From: Clostridiales bacterium
Lineage (GTDB): Bacteria > Bacillota > Clostridia > Christensenellales > Borkfalkiaceae
Assembly (NCBI GenBank): GCA_015055945.1
Contig: SVHH01000005.1
Coordinates: 104,336 to 152,561 of the forward strand
DNA length: 48,226 nucleotides
Direction of reading: 5' to 3'
The notes beneath the pieces are model-generated. The model did no database searches. It saw only the letters and a program-made list of their open reading frames with translations, and was not told where the DNA came from. A program made the position numbers and the translations under genes. The first letter of the stretch is position 1; the number at the start of each line of letters is the position of its first letter. Below, piece by piece: positions 16,899 through 25,830 of this stretch.

Positions 16899-19800
16899 TT
16901 AAGCGTCGATAGTTGAGATGCTCAAAGTAATTTCTTCTAATACGTCGAGAAGAACTTTTACAGTATCGAGCGCGGTAAACATGGTTACGTTGTTTTCTAC
17001 TGCTGCACGGCGGATTTTATAACCGTCACTTGCTTCGCCAAGAGAGTTAACGTCCCTTGTACTGATTACATAGGTTACATATCCGCGGCGGATAGCGTCT
17101 AAGATTTCTTCACTGCCTTCGCTAATTTTTGCTTTTACTCTGGTCTTAATACCGTTTGCTTTCAAGAACTTAGCAGTACCTGAAGTTGCTTCGATATTAA
17201 AGCCAAGATTGTAAAATCTTCTTACTAACGGAAGTGCTTCGGGTTTATCAGCATCAGCAATCGACACGAAAAGCGTACCGTAATTCATAACGTTCATACC
17301 AGATGCTTGAAGTGCTTTATAGAGTGCGCGGTTAAACTTATCGTCATAACCGATTGCTTCACCAGTTGACTTCATTTCAGGTGAAAGGTATGCGTCGATA
17401 CCGCGGAGTTTACTGAACGAGAAAGCGGGTGCTTTTACGTACCAACGCTTCTTTTCAGCGGGATAAAGTTCGGTTATGCCTTGTTCTTTAAGGCTTTGAC
17501 CTAAGATAACCTTAGTACCGATATCCGCAAGTGAATAGCCCGTTGCTTTTGAAAGGAACGGTACGGTTCTTGAAGATCTGGGGTTTACTTCGATAACGTA
17601 AACGTTTTCATCTTTATCAACGATAAATTGGATGTTGTAAAGACCTACGATACCGATTCCAAGCCCTAACTTTTTGCCGTATTCTAAGATGGTTTTCTTA
17701 GCCTTTTCACTTACTGAGAAGGTAGGATATACGCTTATTGAGTCGCCTGAGTGTACGCCCGTTCTTTCGATAAGTTCCATAATACCGGGAACGAATACGT
17801 CTTTGCCGTCGCATACCGCGTCGATTTCAAGTTCTTTACCGATAATATATTTATCTACTAAGATAGGATGATCTTCGCTAATGTCTACTGCATTTTGAAG
17901 ATATGCTCTTAATCCTTCTTCGTTACCTACTATTTGCATTGCTCTGCCGCCCAACACGTAAGAAGGACGAACGAGCACGGGGTAACCGATTTCTTCAGCA
18001 ACTTTAACGCCGTCTTCAACGCTGAACACCGCTTGACCTTTAGGTTGCGGGATTTGAAGTTTTTCCATAATCTTTTCAAAAGCGTCTCTATCTTCCGCGT
18101 TATCGATTGCTTCACAGTCAGTACCGATAATCTTTGCCCCGCGTGAACGGATAGGTTCAGCAAGGTTAATTGCAGTTTGACCACCAAGTGATGCCACAAC
18201 GCCCATCGGGTTTTCAAACTCGATAACGTTCATAACGTCTTCAGCAGTTAACGGTTCAAAGTAAAGTTTATCACTTACGGTATAGTCGGTTGAAACGGTT
18301 TCGGGGTTATTGTTGATGATGATTGCTTCATAACCGCTCTCTTTTATAGTTTTTACAGCGTGAACGGTTGAATAGTCGAATTCTACGCCTTGACCTATTC
18401 TAATAGGTCCACTACCTAATACAATAGCCTTTTCTTTTTCGGTTACTATTGAATCGCCCTTACCAGTATAGGTTGAATAGAAGTAAGGAATATACGCGCC
18501 GCTGTGGAGTGTGTCAACCATTTTGAATACGGGTTTAATACCGTTTTCTTTTCTAAGTGCGTTAACTTCAATTTCTTTCATTCCCCAAAGTTTACCGATA
18601 AACGCATCGCTAAAGCCCATAGTTTTTGCAGCGCCTAAAGCCTTAACGTCGCCTTTCTTATCTTTTAAGACGTTTTCCATCTTAACTATTCTTTCAATAC
18701 ATTCTAAGAAAAGTTCGGTGATTTTGGTTGCTTTATGAATACTTTCAATAGTTTCTCCACGTCTGATAAGTTCAGTAACGGCAAAGATGTTGTCAGACTT
18801 AAATTCCTTTAAGTAATCGTAGAGTTGTTCGGTTGAATAAGAATCAAATTTTGCAAGGTAGAAATGGTTTACACCGATTTCGAGTGAGCGAACAGACTTA
18901 AGCATACACTCGTCAAGCGTTGTACCGATACCCATAACTTCACCAGTCGCTTTCATTTGAGTTCCTAAAACGTTTGATGCTGAAGTGAATTTATCAAACG
19001 GGAAGCGCGGGAATTTTGCTACGATATAATCGAGAACGGGTTCGTTAATTGCGGTCGTGCCTGAAACGTGAATTTCATCAAGATTCATACCAACAGCAAC
19101 CTTTGCGGTAACCTTAGCGATAGGATAACCACTCGCTTTACTTGCAAGTGCTGATGAGCGTGATACTCTGGGGTTAACTTCGATAAGGTAATATTCACTA
19201 GTAGTGGGATGAAGCGCAAATTGAACGTTGCAACCGCCTTCAATCTTTAATTCACGGATAATTTTGATAGCCGCGTCGTTGAGCATCTTTAAGTCCTTGT
19301 CACTGAGTGAAAGAATAGGTGCTACAACGATTGAGTCGCCAGTATGAACGCCTACGGGGTCAACGTTTTCCATACCGCAAATGGTGATGGCGTTATCCTG
19401 AGAGTCGCGCATAACTTCAAACTCAATTTCTTTATAACCTTTAACGCTCTTTTCTACCAATACTTGATGCACGGGTGAAAGTTTAAGCGCATTTTTCATA
19501 ATTTCTTCAAGTTCTGCTTCGTTATCAGCAAAACCGCCGCCAGTACCGCCGAGAGTAAATGCGGGGCGAAGTACTACGGGGTAACCGATTTTTTCCGCGC
19601 TCTTTTTTGCTTCTTCAATGCTGTAAGTGATTTCTGATTGAATAACCGGTTGACCGATTGATTCGCACATTTCCTTAAAGAGTTCTCTATCTTCAGCGCG
19701 TTCAATACTTTTTGCGTTAGTACCTAAAAGTTCTACGCCGCATTCTTCCAACACACCTTTTTTAGCGAGTTGCATTGCAAGGTTTAAGCCCGTTTGACCG

Positions 19801-20072
19801 CCAAGACCAGGAATAATTGCGTCGGGGCGTTCGTAACGGAGAATTTTTGCAACGTATTCAAGCGTTAAGGGTTCCATATAAACCTTATCCGCAATAGTCG
19901 TATCCGTCATGATGGTTGCAGGGTTGCTGTTACACAAAATAACTTCATAGCCTTCTTCTTTCAAAGCAAGGCAAGCCTGCGTGCCTGCGTAGTCGAATTC
20001 AGCCGCTTGACCGATAATGATAGGGCCGCTACCGATTACTAATACTTTTTTGATGTCTGTTCTCTTAGGCAT
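16899..20072 (-). CDS. carB: Carbamoyl-phosphate synthase large subunit CarB
   Basis: A 1057-residue CarB, full length for the family. It has two homologous ATP-grasp halves (the first beginning KVLVIGSGPIIIGQA, the second KAIVLGSGPIRIGQG near 552) and a C-terminal MGS-like allosteric domain (about 935-1057). It makes carbamoyl phosphate from bicarbonate, ATP and ammonia channelled from CarA. The start at 20072 follows AAGGAG. It sits 31 bp after pyrC and 14 bp before pyrK. The small glutaminase subunit gene carA, normally next to it, is not here. Confidence 0.97.
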   Translation of the reverse strand: MPKRTDIKKVLVIGSGPIIIGQAAEFDYAGTQACLALKEEGYEVILCNSNPATIMTDTTIADKVYMEPLTLEYVAKILRYERPDAIIPGLGGQTGLNLAMQLAKKGVLEECGVELLGTNAKSIERAEDRELFKEMCESIGQPVIQSEITYSIEEAKKSAEKIGYPVVLRPAFTLGGTGGGFADNEAELEEIMKNALKLSPVHQVLVEKSVKGYKEIEFEVMRDSQDNAITICGMENVDPVGVHTGDSIVVAPILSLSDKDLKMLNDAAIKIIRELKIEGGCNVQFALHPTTSEYYLIEVNPRVSRSSALASKASGYPIAKVTAKVAVGMNLDEIHVSGTTAINEPVLDYIVAKFPRFPFDKFTSASNVLGTQMKATGEVMGIGTTLDECMLKSVRSLEIGVNHFYLAKFDSYSTEQLYDYLKEFKSDNIFAVTELIRRGETIESIHKATKITELFLECIERIVKMENVLKDKKGDVKALGAAKTMGFSDAFIGKLWGMKEIEVNALRKENGIKPVFKMVDTLHSGAYIPYFYSTYTGKGDSIVTEKEKAIVLGSGPIRIGQGVEFDYSTVHAVKTIKESGYEAIIINNNPETVSTDYTVSDKLYFEPLTAEDVMNVIEFENPMGVVASLGGQTAINLAEPIRSRGAKIIGTDCEAIDNAEDRDAFEKIMEKLQIPQPKGQAVFSVEDGVKVAEEIGYPVLVRPSYVLGGRAMQIVGNEEGLRAYLQNAVDISEDHPILVDKYIIGKELEIDAVCDGKDVFVPGIMELIERTGVHSGDSISVYPTFSVSEKAKKTILEYGKKLGLGIGIVGLYNIQFIVDKDENVYVIEVNPRSSRTVPFLSKATGYSLADIGTKVILGQSLKEQGITELYPAEKKRWYVKAPAFSFSKLRGIDAYLSPEMKSTGEAIGYDDKFNRALYKALQASGMNVMNYGTLFVSIADADKPEALPLVRRFYNLGFNIEATSGTAKFLKANGIKTRVKAKISEGSEEILDAIRRGYVTYVISTRDVNSLGEASDGYKIRRAAVENNVTMFTALDTVKVLLDVLEEITLSISTIDA

Positions 20073-20103
20073 ATAATTTCTCCTTAAAATGTATAGTGAA
20101 TTA

Positions 20104-21366
20104 TTATTTATCTAGATTGTTAAAAATAGGTTGTCCGTTATAAAAGTTTGCAAGGCACTTGCCGTTTACCTTAAACCCTTCAAAGGGCGAACTCTTACCC
20201 ATTGATAAGAATTCTTCAGGGTTAATGGTATATTCTTTATTTAAGTCGAACACGTTTAAGTTTGCGACCTTGCCTTCAGCAATTTCAATATCTAAACCAA
20301 AACGCTTTGCGGGGTTTTCACTCATGATTTGAATTGCCTTTTCCAAAGTGATTTCGCCTTTTTTTACAAGGTAAGTGTAAATTATCGGGAAAGCAGTTTC
20401 AATACCGACAACGCCGTTCATACTAAGTAAACCTTTACTCTTTTCTTCTTTAGAATGGGGCGCGTGGTCGGTTGCAAGCATTTCTAACGTGCCGTCTTTA
20501 ATACCTTCAATAAGTGCAAGGCGGTCTTCTTCCGCACGGATAGGCGGGTTCATTTTGAAGTTACCACTCTCAGCAATCATCATATCGTTGAGTACGAGAT
20601 AGTGCGGACCAGTTTCCGCCGTTACGTTAACTCCCCTTGCCTTTGCTTTTCTAATCGCTTCCACGCTCTCTTTTGCGGAAACGTGGCAAACGTGGTATTT
20701 TACACCAATTTTTTCTACAAGTTCAAGATCTCGTTCAATTTGCTTATATTCGCTTGCTGAACAAATACCTTTATGTCCGTGAAGTCTAGCGTACTCGCCG
20801 TCGTGTATATAACCGCCGTTAAGAAGGCTTTCATCTTCACAGTGCGCTACGATAAACTTGCCCTTTTCTTTGGCAATCTTCATAGCCTTTTCCATCATTT
20901 TGGTGTTTTGAACGCCTTTACCGTCATCTGAAAAGCCTATTACCTTTTCAGATAATTGTTTTAAGTCAGATAGTTCCAACCCCTTTTCGCCCTTAGTGAT
21001 TGCCGCTAAAGGATAAACGGAAATAACTGCGTCCTTATCGATGATATCTTGTTGAATTTTTAAATTTTCTACGCTATCGGGGACTGGGTTTAAGTTAGGC
21101 ATTGTAAACACCGCGCTATACCCTGCGTGCGCCGCTGCGTTAGTACCAGTTTTAACAGTTTCTTTATATGAAAAACCCGGCTCACGAAGGTGCACGTGCA
21201 CGTCAATGAAACCGGGAAAAATAAACAAATTATCACAATCAATAACTTTTAAAGAACTAGATGATGCGGGCTTTAAAAAGGAAATTCTACCCCCTACAAT
21301 TGCCAAATCAGTTTTGACAAACTTACCGCCCGTATAAACTGTTCCGTTTTTAAGTAAAAAGTCCAT
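20104..21366 (-). CDS. pyrC: Dihydroorotase PyrC
   Basis: A 420-residue class I dihydroorotase, which closes carbamoyl aspartate to dihydroorotate. The zinc-binding HVHLREPG (about 57-64), the KGIC/HVCHVSAK histidines and the catalytic ATDHAPH segment near 300 are visible. The start at 21366 follows AAGGAGAAATT. It is the first gene of the pyr operon, directly behind the attenuation leader. Confidence 0.96.
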   Translation of the reverse strand: MDFLLKNGTVYTGGKFVKTDLAIVGGRISFLKPASSSSLKVIDCDNLFIFPGFIDVHVHLREPGFSYKETVKTGTNAAAHAGYSAVFTMPNLNPVPDSVENLKIQQDIIDKDAVISVYPLAAITKGEKGLELSDLKQLSEKVIGFSDDGKGVQNTKMMEKAMKIAKEKGKFIVAHCEDESLLNGGYIHDGEYARLHGHKGICSASEYKQIERDLELVEKIGVKYHVCHVSAKESVEAIRKAKARGVNVTAETGPHYLVLNDMMIAESGNFKMNPPIRAEEDRLALIEGIKDGTLEMLATDHAPHSKEEKSKGLLSMNGVVGIETAFPIIYTYLVKKGEITLEKAIQIMSENPAKRFGLDIEIAEGKVANLNVFDLNKEYTINPEEFLSMGKSSPFEGFKVNGKCLANFYNGQPIFNNLDK

Positions 21367-21382
21367 AATTTCTCCTTAAAAT

Positions 21383-21490
21383 AAGAAAAAAAGCCATGCA
21401 AAAAGCAAGGCTAAGATATCACAAAATACGGGAAGCCCCGCTATGAATATAAAACCTTGCCGGTCTCTCTGTACCGAATTAAAGATTTAT
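21383..21490 (-). ncRNA. PyrR-type attenuation leader of the pyr operon
   Basis: On the minus strand the ~110-nt leader carries a hairpin CGGT-ACAGAGAG-ACCG (21461-21476) whose loop has the CAGAGAG core found in PyrR-binding loops. This is followed by GCAAGGTT, which can pair with AGCCTTGC (21405-21412) as an antiterminator. The alternative is a terminator stem pairing 21392-21399 with 21405-21412 (one mismatch), followed by a U-rich run. High UMP with PyrR would thus favour termination before pyrC. Recognition is by motif and arrangement; pyrR is not in the window. Confidence 0.8.
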
Positions 21491-21497
21491 CCTATAT

Positions 21498-21526
21498 AGA
21501 ATACCATTTAAATTTTTACTTGTCAA
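21498..21526 (-). promoter_or_regulatory. Promoter of the pyr operon
   Basis: TTGACA (21521-21526) and an extended -10, TGG-TATTCT (hexamer 21498-21503), are separated by 17 bp on the minus strand. The predicted start near 21490 opens the attenuation leader. Confidence 0.75.
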
Positions 21527-21575
21527 CAAAATATATAAATTCTTTAAATTTAAATATTATAATTTATTAACATTA

Positions 21576-21610
21576 TATATGTACACGCTTTTACTAAAAG
21601 CGTGTGGTGT
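21576..21610 (-). terminator. Hairpin downstream of the ferritin-like gene
   Basis: A perfect 10-bp stem (ACACGCTTTT at 21583-21592, AAAAGCGTGT at 21596-21605, three-base loop) follows the stop of the ferritin-like gene. The following minus-strand sequence is A/T-rich but has no clean U-run, so termination strength is uncertain. Confidence 0.5.
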
Positions 21611-21614
21611 TTTA

Positions 21615-22862
21615 TTAAACGCCTTTTTTTCTACCCAAGTCAGTGTTATCCACCTTTCTATCCCTAAGCGTTTTTTCGGGGTTGGGTTTTTGTTCAAAAC
21701 GGTAATCTTCACCGTATTTTTTAATATACTTATCAATTACCGCGTGCGATGCTACTTTAGAAACCGAAGAATTTATGCGGCTTTGATACTTAAAGAAGTC
21801 TGCGTTTTGCGGCATATCGTCAATTTTAACGATATTTTCTTTATACGCTGTATTTCTAACCGTGCCAATAACTTCTCTAATATACCCTATATTTGATTTT
21901 AGTCTAATAAGCGACGGGAAGTCCGCTCCGCCCACGAATAATTGTTGCCACTCTCTCCCTTCATATTTTTTAAGCATATCGGCGGCAATTTTTAAGTGGG
22001 TTAATTCTTCTTCAAAATGTTCAAGCCATATTTTCTTAATTTGCGGATGCGTTTCGTCTTGATAGCAAGAATAGTATAGGTAGCACTCGGTATACTCGTG
22101 CATTACCCAACTTTCAAACCAAGTAGAAGACGGGTCTAAAAGCGAGCCGTAACCAGTTACGTGCTGTTCTTCTATCATAGCGATTTCACTAAATAGTTTT
22201 CTACCTAGGTCGTTATGATAAAAACCGCTTACGTTCATATAATAGTTCATCGTTTGCTGTTCGGCGGCGGTTATAATGTTGGTGTGAAGTCTTGTAATCA
22301 AAGCGTCTTGCCAGCAGTTTATATAACGGCGAACGTCGTCGTTTGGATGGCGGTGCTCTGATATTGTCGGGCGGGCGGGCGTAAGTTCAGTATATCCGCC
22401 AACTAACCTTTCAGCGTGTACACCTTCATCCATATCTAATAGGTTTGCATATCTGTAAAGGTGGTCAAAGTCTTCAAGCAGTGCGAAGTCAAGTTGCTCT
22501 TTAACTATGGGGTTGGGCTCTTTTTGCGCCATTTCAGCGGTTAAGTCTACGGCGAGTTGCTCGTAACCGATAGTGTGCTCTAAAATGCTTTCGTCAAGCG
22601 GTTTTAATGCGGAAATACGCTTTTGTTGTTGCTGTTCTTGGCGGCGAACTTGCGCCAAAACTCTACGGACTTCGTTATTTAAGCAGTGCCTATTAAACTG
22701 ATGCAAAAACCAGTTTGACTCAAACTCTGTGCCGTTCATCAAAATAACGCGCGTTTTAGTGTAAGGGTCGGTGGTGTTTTTGTCGTAAGGCTTTACGGCA
22801 AGTGCCGTCCAGTTTGCGTAAGATATCTTACTGTCTTTGGGTAATTCTTTAAATGGATTCAT
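21615..22862 (-). CDS. Ferritin-like (diiron-type) protein of unknown function
   Basis: I do not recognise a named family. The 415-residue protein is mostly helical with several glutamate/histidine motifs typical of ferritin-like diiron proteins: EH near 95-96, EDFDH (130-134), EEQH (231-234), HEYTE (255-259) and ELTH (286-289). An internal glutamine-rich stretch (QEQQQQ) lies near 75-80. There is no signal peptide, and the C-terminus is basic and charged. The frame can extend 17 codons upstream, but ATG 22862 has AAGGAG before it. It stands alone between two terminator-like hairpins. A metal-binding or oxidative-stress role is possible but unproven. Confidence 0.6.
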   Translation of the reverse strand: MNPFKELPKDSKISYANWTALAVKPYDKNTTDPYTKTRVILMNGTEFESNWFLHQFNRHCLNNEVRRVLAQVRRQEQQQQKRISALKPLDESILEHTIGYEQLAVDLTAEMAQKEPNPIVKEQLDFALLEDFDHLYRYANLLDMDEGVHAERLVGGYTELTPARPTISEHRHPNDDVRRYINCWQDALITRLHTNIITAAEQQTMNYYMNVSGFYHNDLGRKLFSEIAMIEEQHVTGYGSLLDPSSTWFESWVMHEYTECYLYYSCYQDETHPQIKKIWLEHFEEELTHLKIAADMLKKYEGREWQQLFVGGADFPSLIRLKSNIGYIREVIGTVRNTAYKENIVKIDDMPQNADFFKYQSRINSSVSKVASHAVIDKYIKKYGEDYRFEQKPNPEKTLRDRKVDNTDLGRKKGV

Positions 22863-22930
22863 ATCAATCTCCTTTTTATTAGTCTTTATTAAATTCGATT
22901 TGATTATGACCATTTAGCGTTTTATTATAC

Positions 22931-22964
22931 TAAAAAAGACGGAATAAAAATTCCGCCTTTTAAG
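22931..22964 (-). terminator. Intrinsic terminator after the first MFS gene
   Basis: On the minus strand AAGGCGGAAT pairs with ATTCCGTCTT (G-U allowed), followed by a U-run. It directly follows the MFS stop codon. Confidence 0.8.
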
Positions 22965-24257
22965 TTATTTGTTTTTAAACTTTTTAATTTTTCCAGTGTG
23001 TGCAAGCGACCAAACACCGATAATTATCATATAGATTACCGACAACGCCATTGCAATAATGAAAAGCGTTCTGTACCCTTCCGCCTCGATAACGCTTGCT
23101 GCAAGCGGCGGAATTACACCCGCTGCTAACGCTGCAAACGCGTTGGTATACGCAAGATATCCACCAGAACTTAGTTGCGTTCTCATCTTAAACGCCAAAA
23201 TTCCACTAAACACTTGTCTTGCCCCTGCAGCGAGCGCTGTAAACGCCACCATACATATTAGGGTTAAAACGATATTTAAGTTGTGAACGAATAACATGGG
23301 TACAAATATAACCATAGCAACGACCATAAGCCAAAAACTTACCGCTATGATGTTGACGTATTTTTCACAGAGATTTACTACCCAAATTGAAGTTATTGCT
23401 TGAACTACGGGGAACAAAAGTGTTAGTAAAATTGAAAGACTTTCGCCTTGATGGAACACTTCTTTTATAAGGTTGGGCACCCAGTTGAAAGTGCCGTAAT
23501 AAGTTGCATTGCCGATTAAAGTCAAGAACGCCATCATCGCAAAGAACCCTATCTTTTTACCTTTACCTTGCAAGGTCATAAAGGGCTTTTCATCACTTGC
23601 GGCAACAGTTTTACCATCAACGTTTTGTATTGCAGGCGGATAGCGTTTAATCTTATTATATGAAACAAGAAAAAACACTACTGACGCAAGGAAAAGCGCG
23701 CCTAAAACAAAGAAAGGATAATTCCATTTATCTAGCGCAACAAAAAACGCGGGGACTGCGTACGCCGCAACGCTTGCAACGGAACTGCCGAGTGCCATAA
23801 TCTTATTCGCTGCGGGAAGAAGTTTTTTATCGAGTTGGCGTGATAAACATTGCATACAACCAGAGTATATCCCCGCTTGCAAAGCACCATTCACCGCACA
23901 GAGCACGTAGATTGGCTCTAAAGTTTTCATTAAACCTATCGTTATGGTCAAAATTGAAGAAATACCCGCGGTTATAGTTAAATAAATTTTAAGATTGATT
24001 TTGCCCATACAAAACGAAAGCAAAATTTGTGCGATGGCGTAAGTTACAAAATAATAAGTCATCGCAAGGCTTACGTCGGGTTTAGTGGAGTTAAATACTT
24101 CAATTAGTTCTACCATTTCCGCCGTGTATGAGTTTTTTGAACTCATCATAAACACGTATAAGAAAAAGCACGACCAAATGAACATATAAGAAACTCTATT
24201 CTTTTTCTTGTCTTCTAATCGTTGATTATCTACCGAATTAACAGTTTGTGTCGTCAT
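22965..24257 (-). CDS. MFS transporter
   Basis: A 430-residue membrane protein with about 12 hydrophobic segments in two sets of six, split by a hydrophilic loop around 205-235. This is the Major Facilitator layout. It is clearly a paralogue of the MFS gene at 44582-45913: both have a hydrophilic N-terminus, a GALQAG(I/L)(Y/F)SGC segment in the first half and AAGV(I/M)P late in the second. The start follows AGGAGT. It lies 35 bp after malQ and may share its transcript. The substrate is not predictable from sequence. Confidence 0.88.
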   Translation of the reverse strand: MTTQTVNSVDNQRLEDKKKNRVSYMFIWSCFFLYVFMMSSKNSYTAEMVELIEVFNSTKPDVSLAMTYYFVTYAIAQILLSFCMGKINLKIYLTITAGISSILTITIGLMKTLEPIYVLCAVNGALQAGIYSGCMQCLSRQLDKKLLPAANKIMALGSSVASVAAYAVPAFFVALDKWNYPFFVLGALFLASVVFFLVSYNKIKRYPPAIQNVDGKTVAASDEKPFMTLQGKGKKIGFFAMMAFLTLIGNATYYGTFNWVPNLIKEVFHQGESLSILLTLLFPVVQAITSIWVVNLCEKYVNIIAVSFWLMVVAMVIFVPMLFVHNLNIVLTLICMVAFTALAAGARQVFSGILAFKMRTQLSSGGYLAYTNAFAALAAGVIPPLAASVIEAEGYRTLFIIAMALSVIYMIIIGVWSLAHTGKIKKFKNK

Positions 24258-24292
24258 AACAAACTCCTATTTATAATCTAATGATTATTATA

Positions 24293-25789
24293 TTATCTTC
24301 CGCATTTAATTGCAAGTTTTTTTAAGTTGTTTGCGGCTGATTTTTTGAAATCTTTTTCATTAAATCTTACCGACCAGTTTTGCTCTTTTACAGTACCAGG
24401 CTCGTTTATTCTATAATCACTGTTAAGCAGCAAAACATCTTGCATAGGCATAATGAAAAGATTTGCTTTTGAATAAAATCCAAGAAGCATTATTGCCCTT
24501 GCTAAATCTTCATCATTTTCAATTTTAGCGGCTATATTCATCTTTGATAAACTGTTTTTTACCCCGCGATAAAGGTTGTTTTTGTCCCACTCGCTTGCGC
24601 TATTTATTAAGCCCATAAGCGTGTCGTTGTCGTGCGTGCCAGTATAACAAATAGAATTTTTTGGCAAACTTTCAGGAAGATATAAGTTGTTATCTTCGCC
24701 GTTAAACGCGAAAGATAAAATCTTCATACCAGGATATCCAACGCTCTTTAATAGTTCTCTAACACCGTCGTCAATAATACCTAAATCTTCAGCAATAATT
24801 CTTTTTCTATCAACGCTTTTGTGCACGGCGGCAAAAAGTTCCTCGGATGGAACTTCTACCCACTCGCCCACGATAGCATCCTTTCTATCCGCATCGATTT
24901 CATAATAGCGGTCAAACGCACGGAAATGGTCAATTCTTACAAAGTCGTAAACGGATAGCGCGGTTTTTATTCGTGCAGTCCACCAAGCAAAGTCGTCCTT
25001 TTTATGTTCGGCATAATCGTACACGGGGTTACCCCAAAGTTGACCAGTTTTTGAAAAGTAATCGGGCGGAACACCCGCAACTTTTTTAGGCTTAAAATCA
25101 CCGTCTAACTTAAATAATTCAGGGTTTTTCCACACGTCAACGCTATCGAGCGCAACGTATATGGGCATATCGCCAAGGATTGAAATCCCCTTACTATTTG
25201 CGTAAGATTTTAACTCAAACCACTCTTTTTTTGCTAAATATTGCACGAATTGCCAAAAAAGAAGTTCTTCGCCGTTGTCTTTAATAAATTTGTTTAAGGC
25301 TTTATTATCTCTATTTTTTAAGGGGTTATCCCACTCGTAAAAGTGTTTTTGCCCCGACGCGTTTTTTATAGCCATAAAGAGAGCATAGTCAAGTGCTTCT
25401 TTGCTCTTTACGAATTTTTGAAAGCCCGTATCCGTTTTATCAAAGCGGCTGAACGCTTTTCTGAGTAGTGGATATCTTACAGCGTAAAGATTGCCGTAAT
25501 CGATAAGCCCTTCCTTTGCGAATGCAAACTTTGCTTCCGCTTTGGTTATAAGCCCCTTTTCGATCAAACCGTCAACGCTTATATAGTAAGGGTTAAATGA
25601 AGTAGAAGACACGGATGAGTAAGGCGAATCGCCATACCCCGTTTGAACGAGCGGAAGTATTTGCCATACCTTTTGCCCCGCGCTTTCTAGATAATCTACG
25701 AATTTATAACTTTCTTTGCCAAAACTTCCTATTCCGTACTTACTCGGTAGAGAAAATATAGGCATAAGTAAACCGCTGCATCTTTCCAT
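24293..25789 (-). CDS. malQ: 4-alpha-glucanotransferase (amylomaltase) MalQ
   Basis: A 498-residue GH77 enzyme, which transfers maltodextrin segments and releases glucose in glycogen/starch-oligosaccharide metabolism. The N-terminus SGLLMPIFSLPSKYGIGSFG is diagnostic. Catalytic segments VRIDHFRAFDRYYEID (nucleophile Asp), RIIAEDLG (acid/base Glu) and TGTHDNDTL (third acid) are all present. The ATG at 25789 has no Shine-Dalgarno sequence; a small hairpin (25802-25823) lies just upstream. Translation may be coupled to the preceding dehydrogenase gene or start from a short leader. Confidence 0.95.
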   Translation of the reverse strand: MERCSGLLMPIFSLPSKYGIGSFGKESYKFVDYLESAGQKVWQILPLVQTGYGDSPYSSVSSTSFNPYYISVDGLIEKGLITKAEAKFAFAKEGLIDYGNLYAVRYPLLRKAFSRFDKTDTGFQKFVKSKEALDYALFMAIKNASGQKHFYEWDNPLKNRDNKALNKFIKDNGEELLFWQFVQYLAKKEWFELKSYANSKGISILGDMPIYVALDSVDVWKNPELFKLDGDFKPKKVAGVPPDYFSKTGQLWGNPVYDYAEHKKDDFAWWTARIKTALSVYDFVRIDHFRAFDRYYEIDADRKDAIVGEWVEVPSEELFAAVHKSVDRKRIIAEDLGIIDDGVRELLKSVGYPGMKILSFAFNGEDNNLYLPESLPKNSICYTGTHDNDTLMGLINSASEWDKNNLYRGVKNSLSKMNIAAKIENDEDLARAIMLLGFYSKANLFIMPMQDVLLLNSDYRINEPGTVKEQNWSVRFNEKDFKKSAANNLKKLAIKCGR

Positions 25790-25801
25790 AATTAGTTTAA
25801 T

Positions 25802-25823
25802 AGGGTAGACTTTTGCCTACCCT
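25802..25823 (-). other. Hairpin between the dehydrogenase gene and malQ
   Basis: AGGGTAG (25802-25808) and CTACCCT (25817-25823) form a 7-bp stem. Only the plus-strand reading has a T-rich tail, yet both flanking genes are on the minus strand, so it is at best a weak terminator for the upstream gene. It sits 13 bases before the malQ ATG. Confidence 0.4.
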
Positions 25824-25830
25824 TTTCCTT

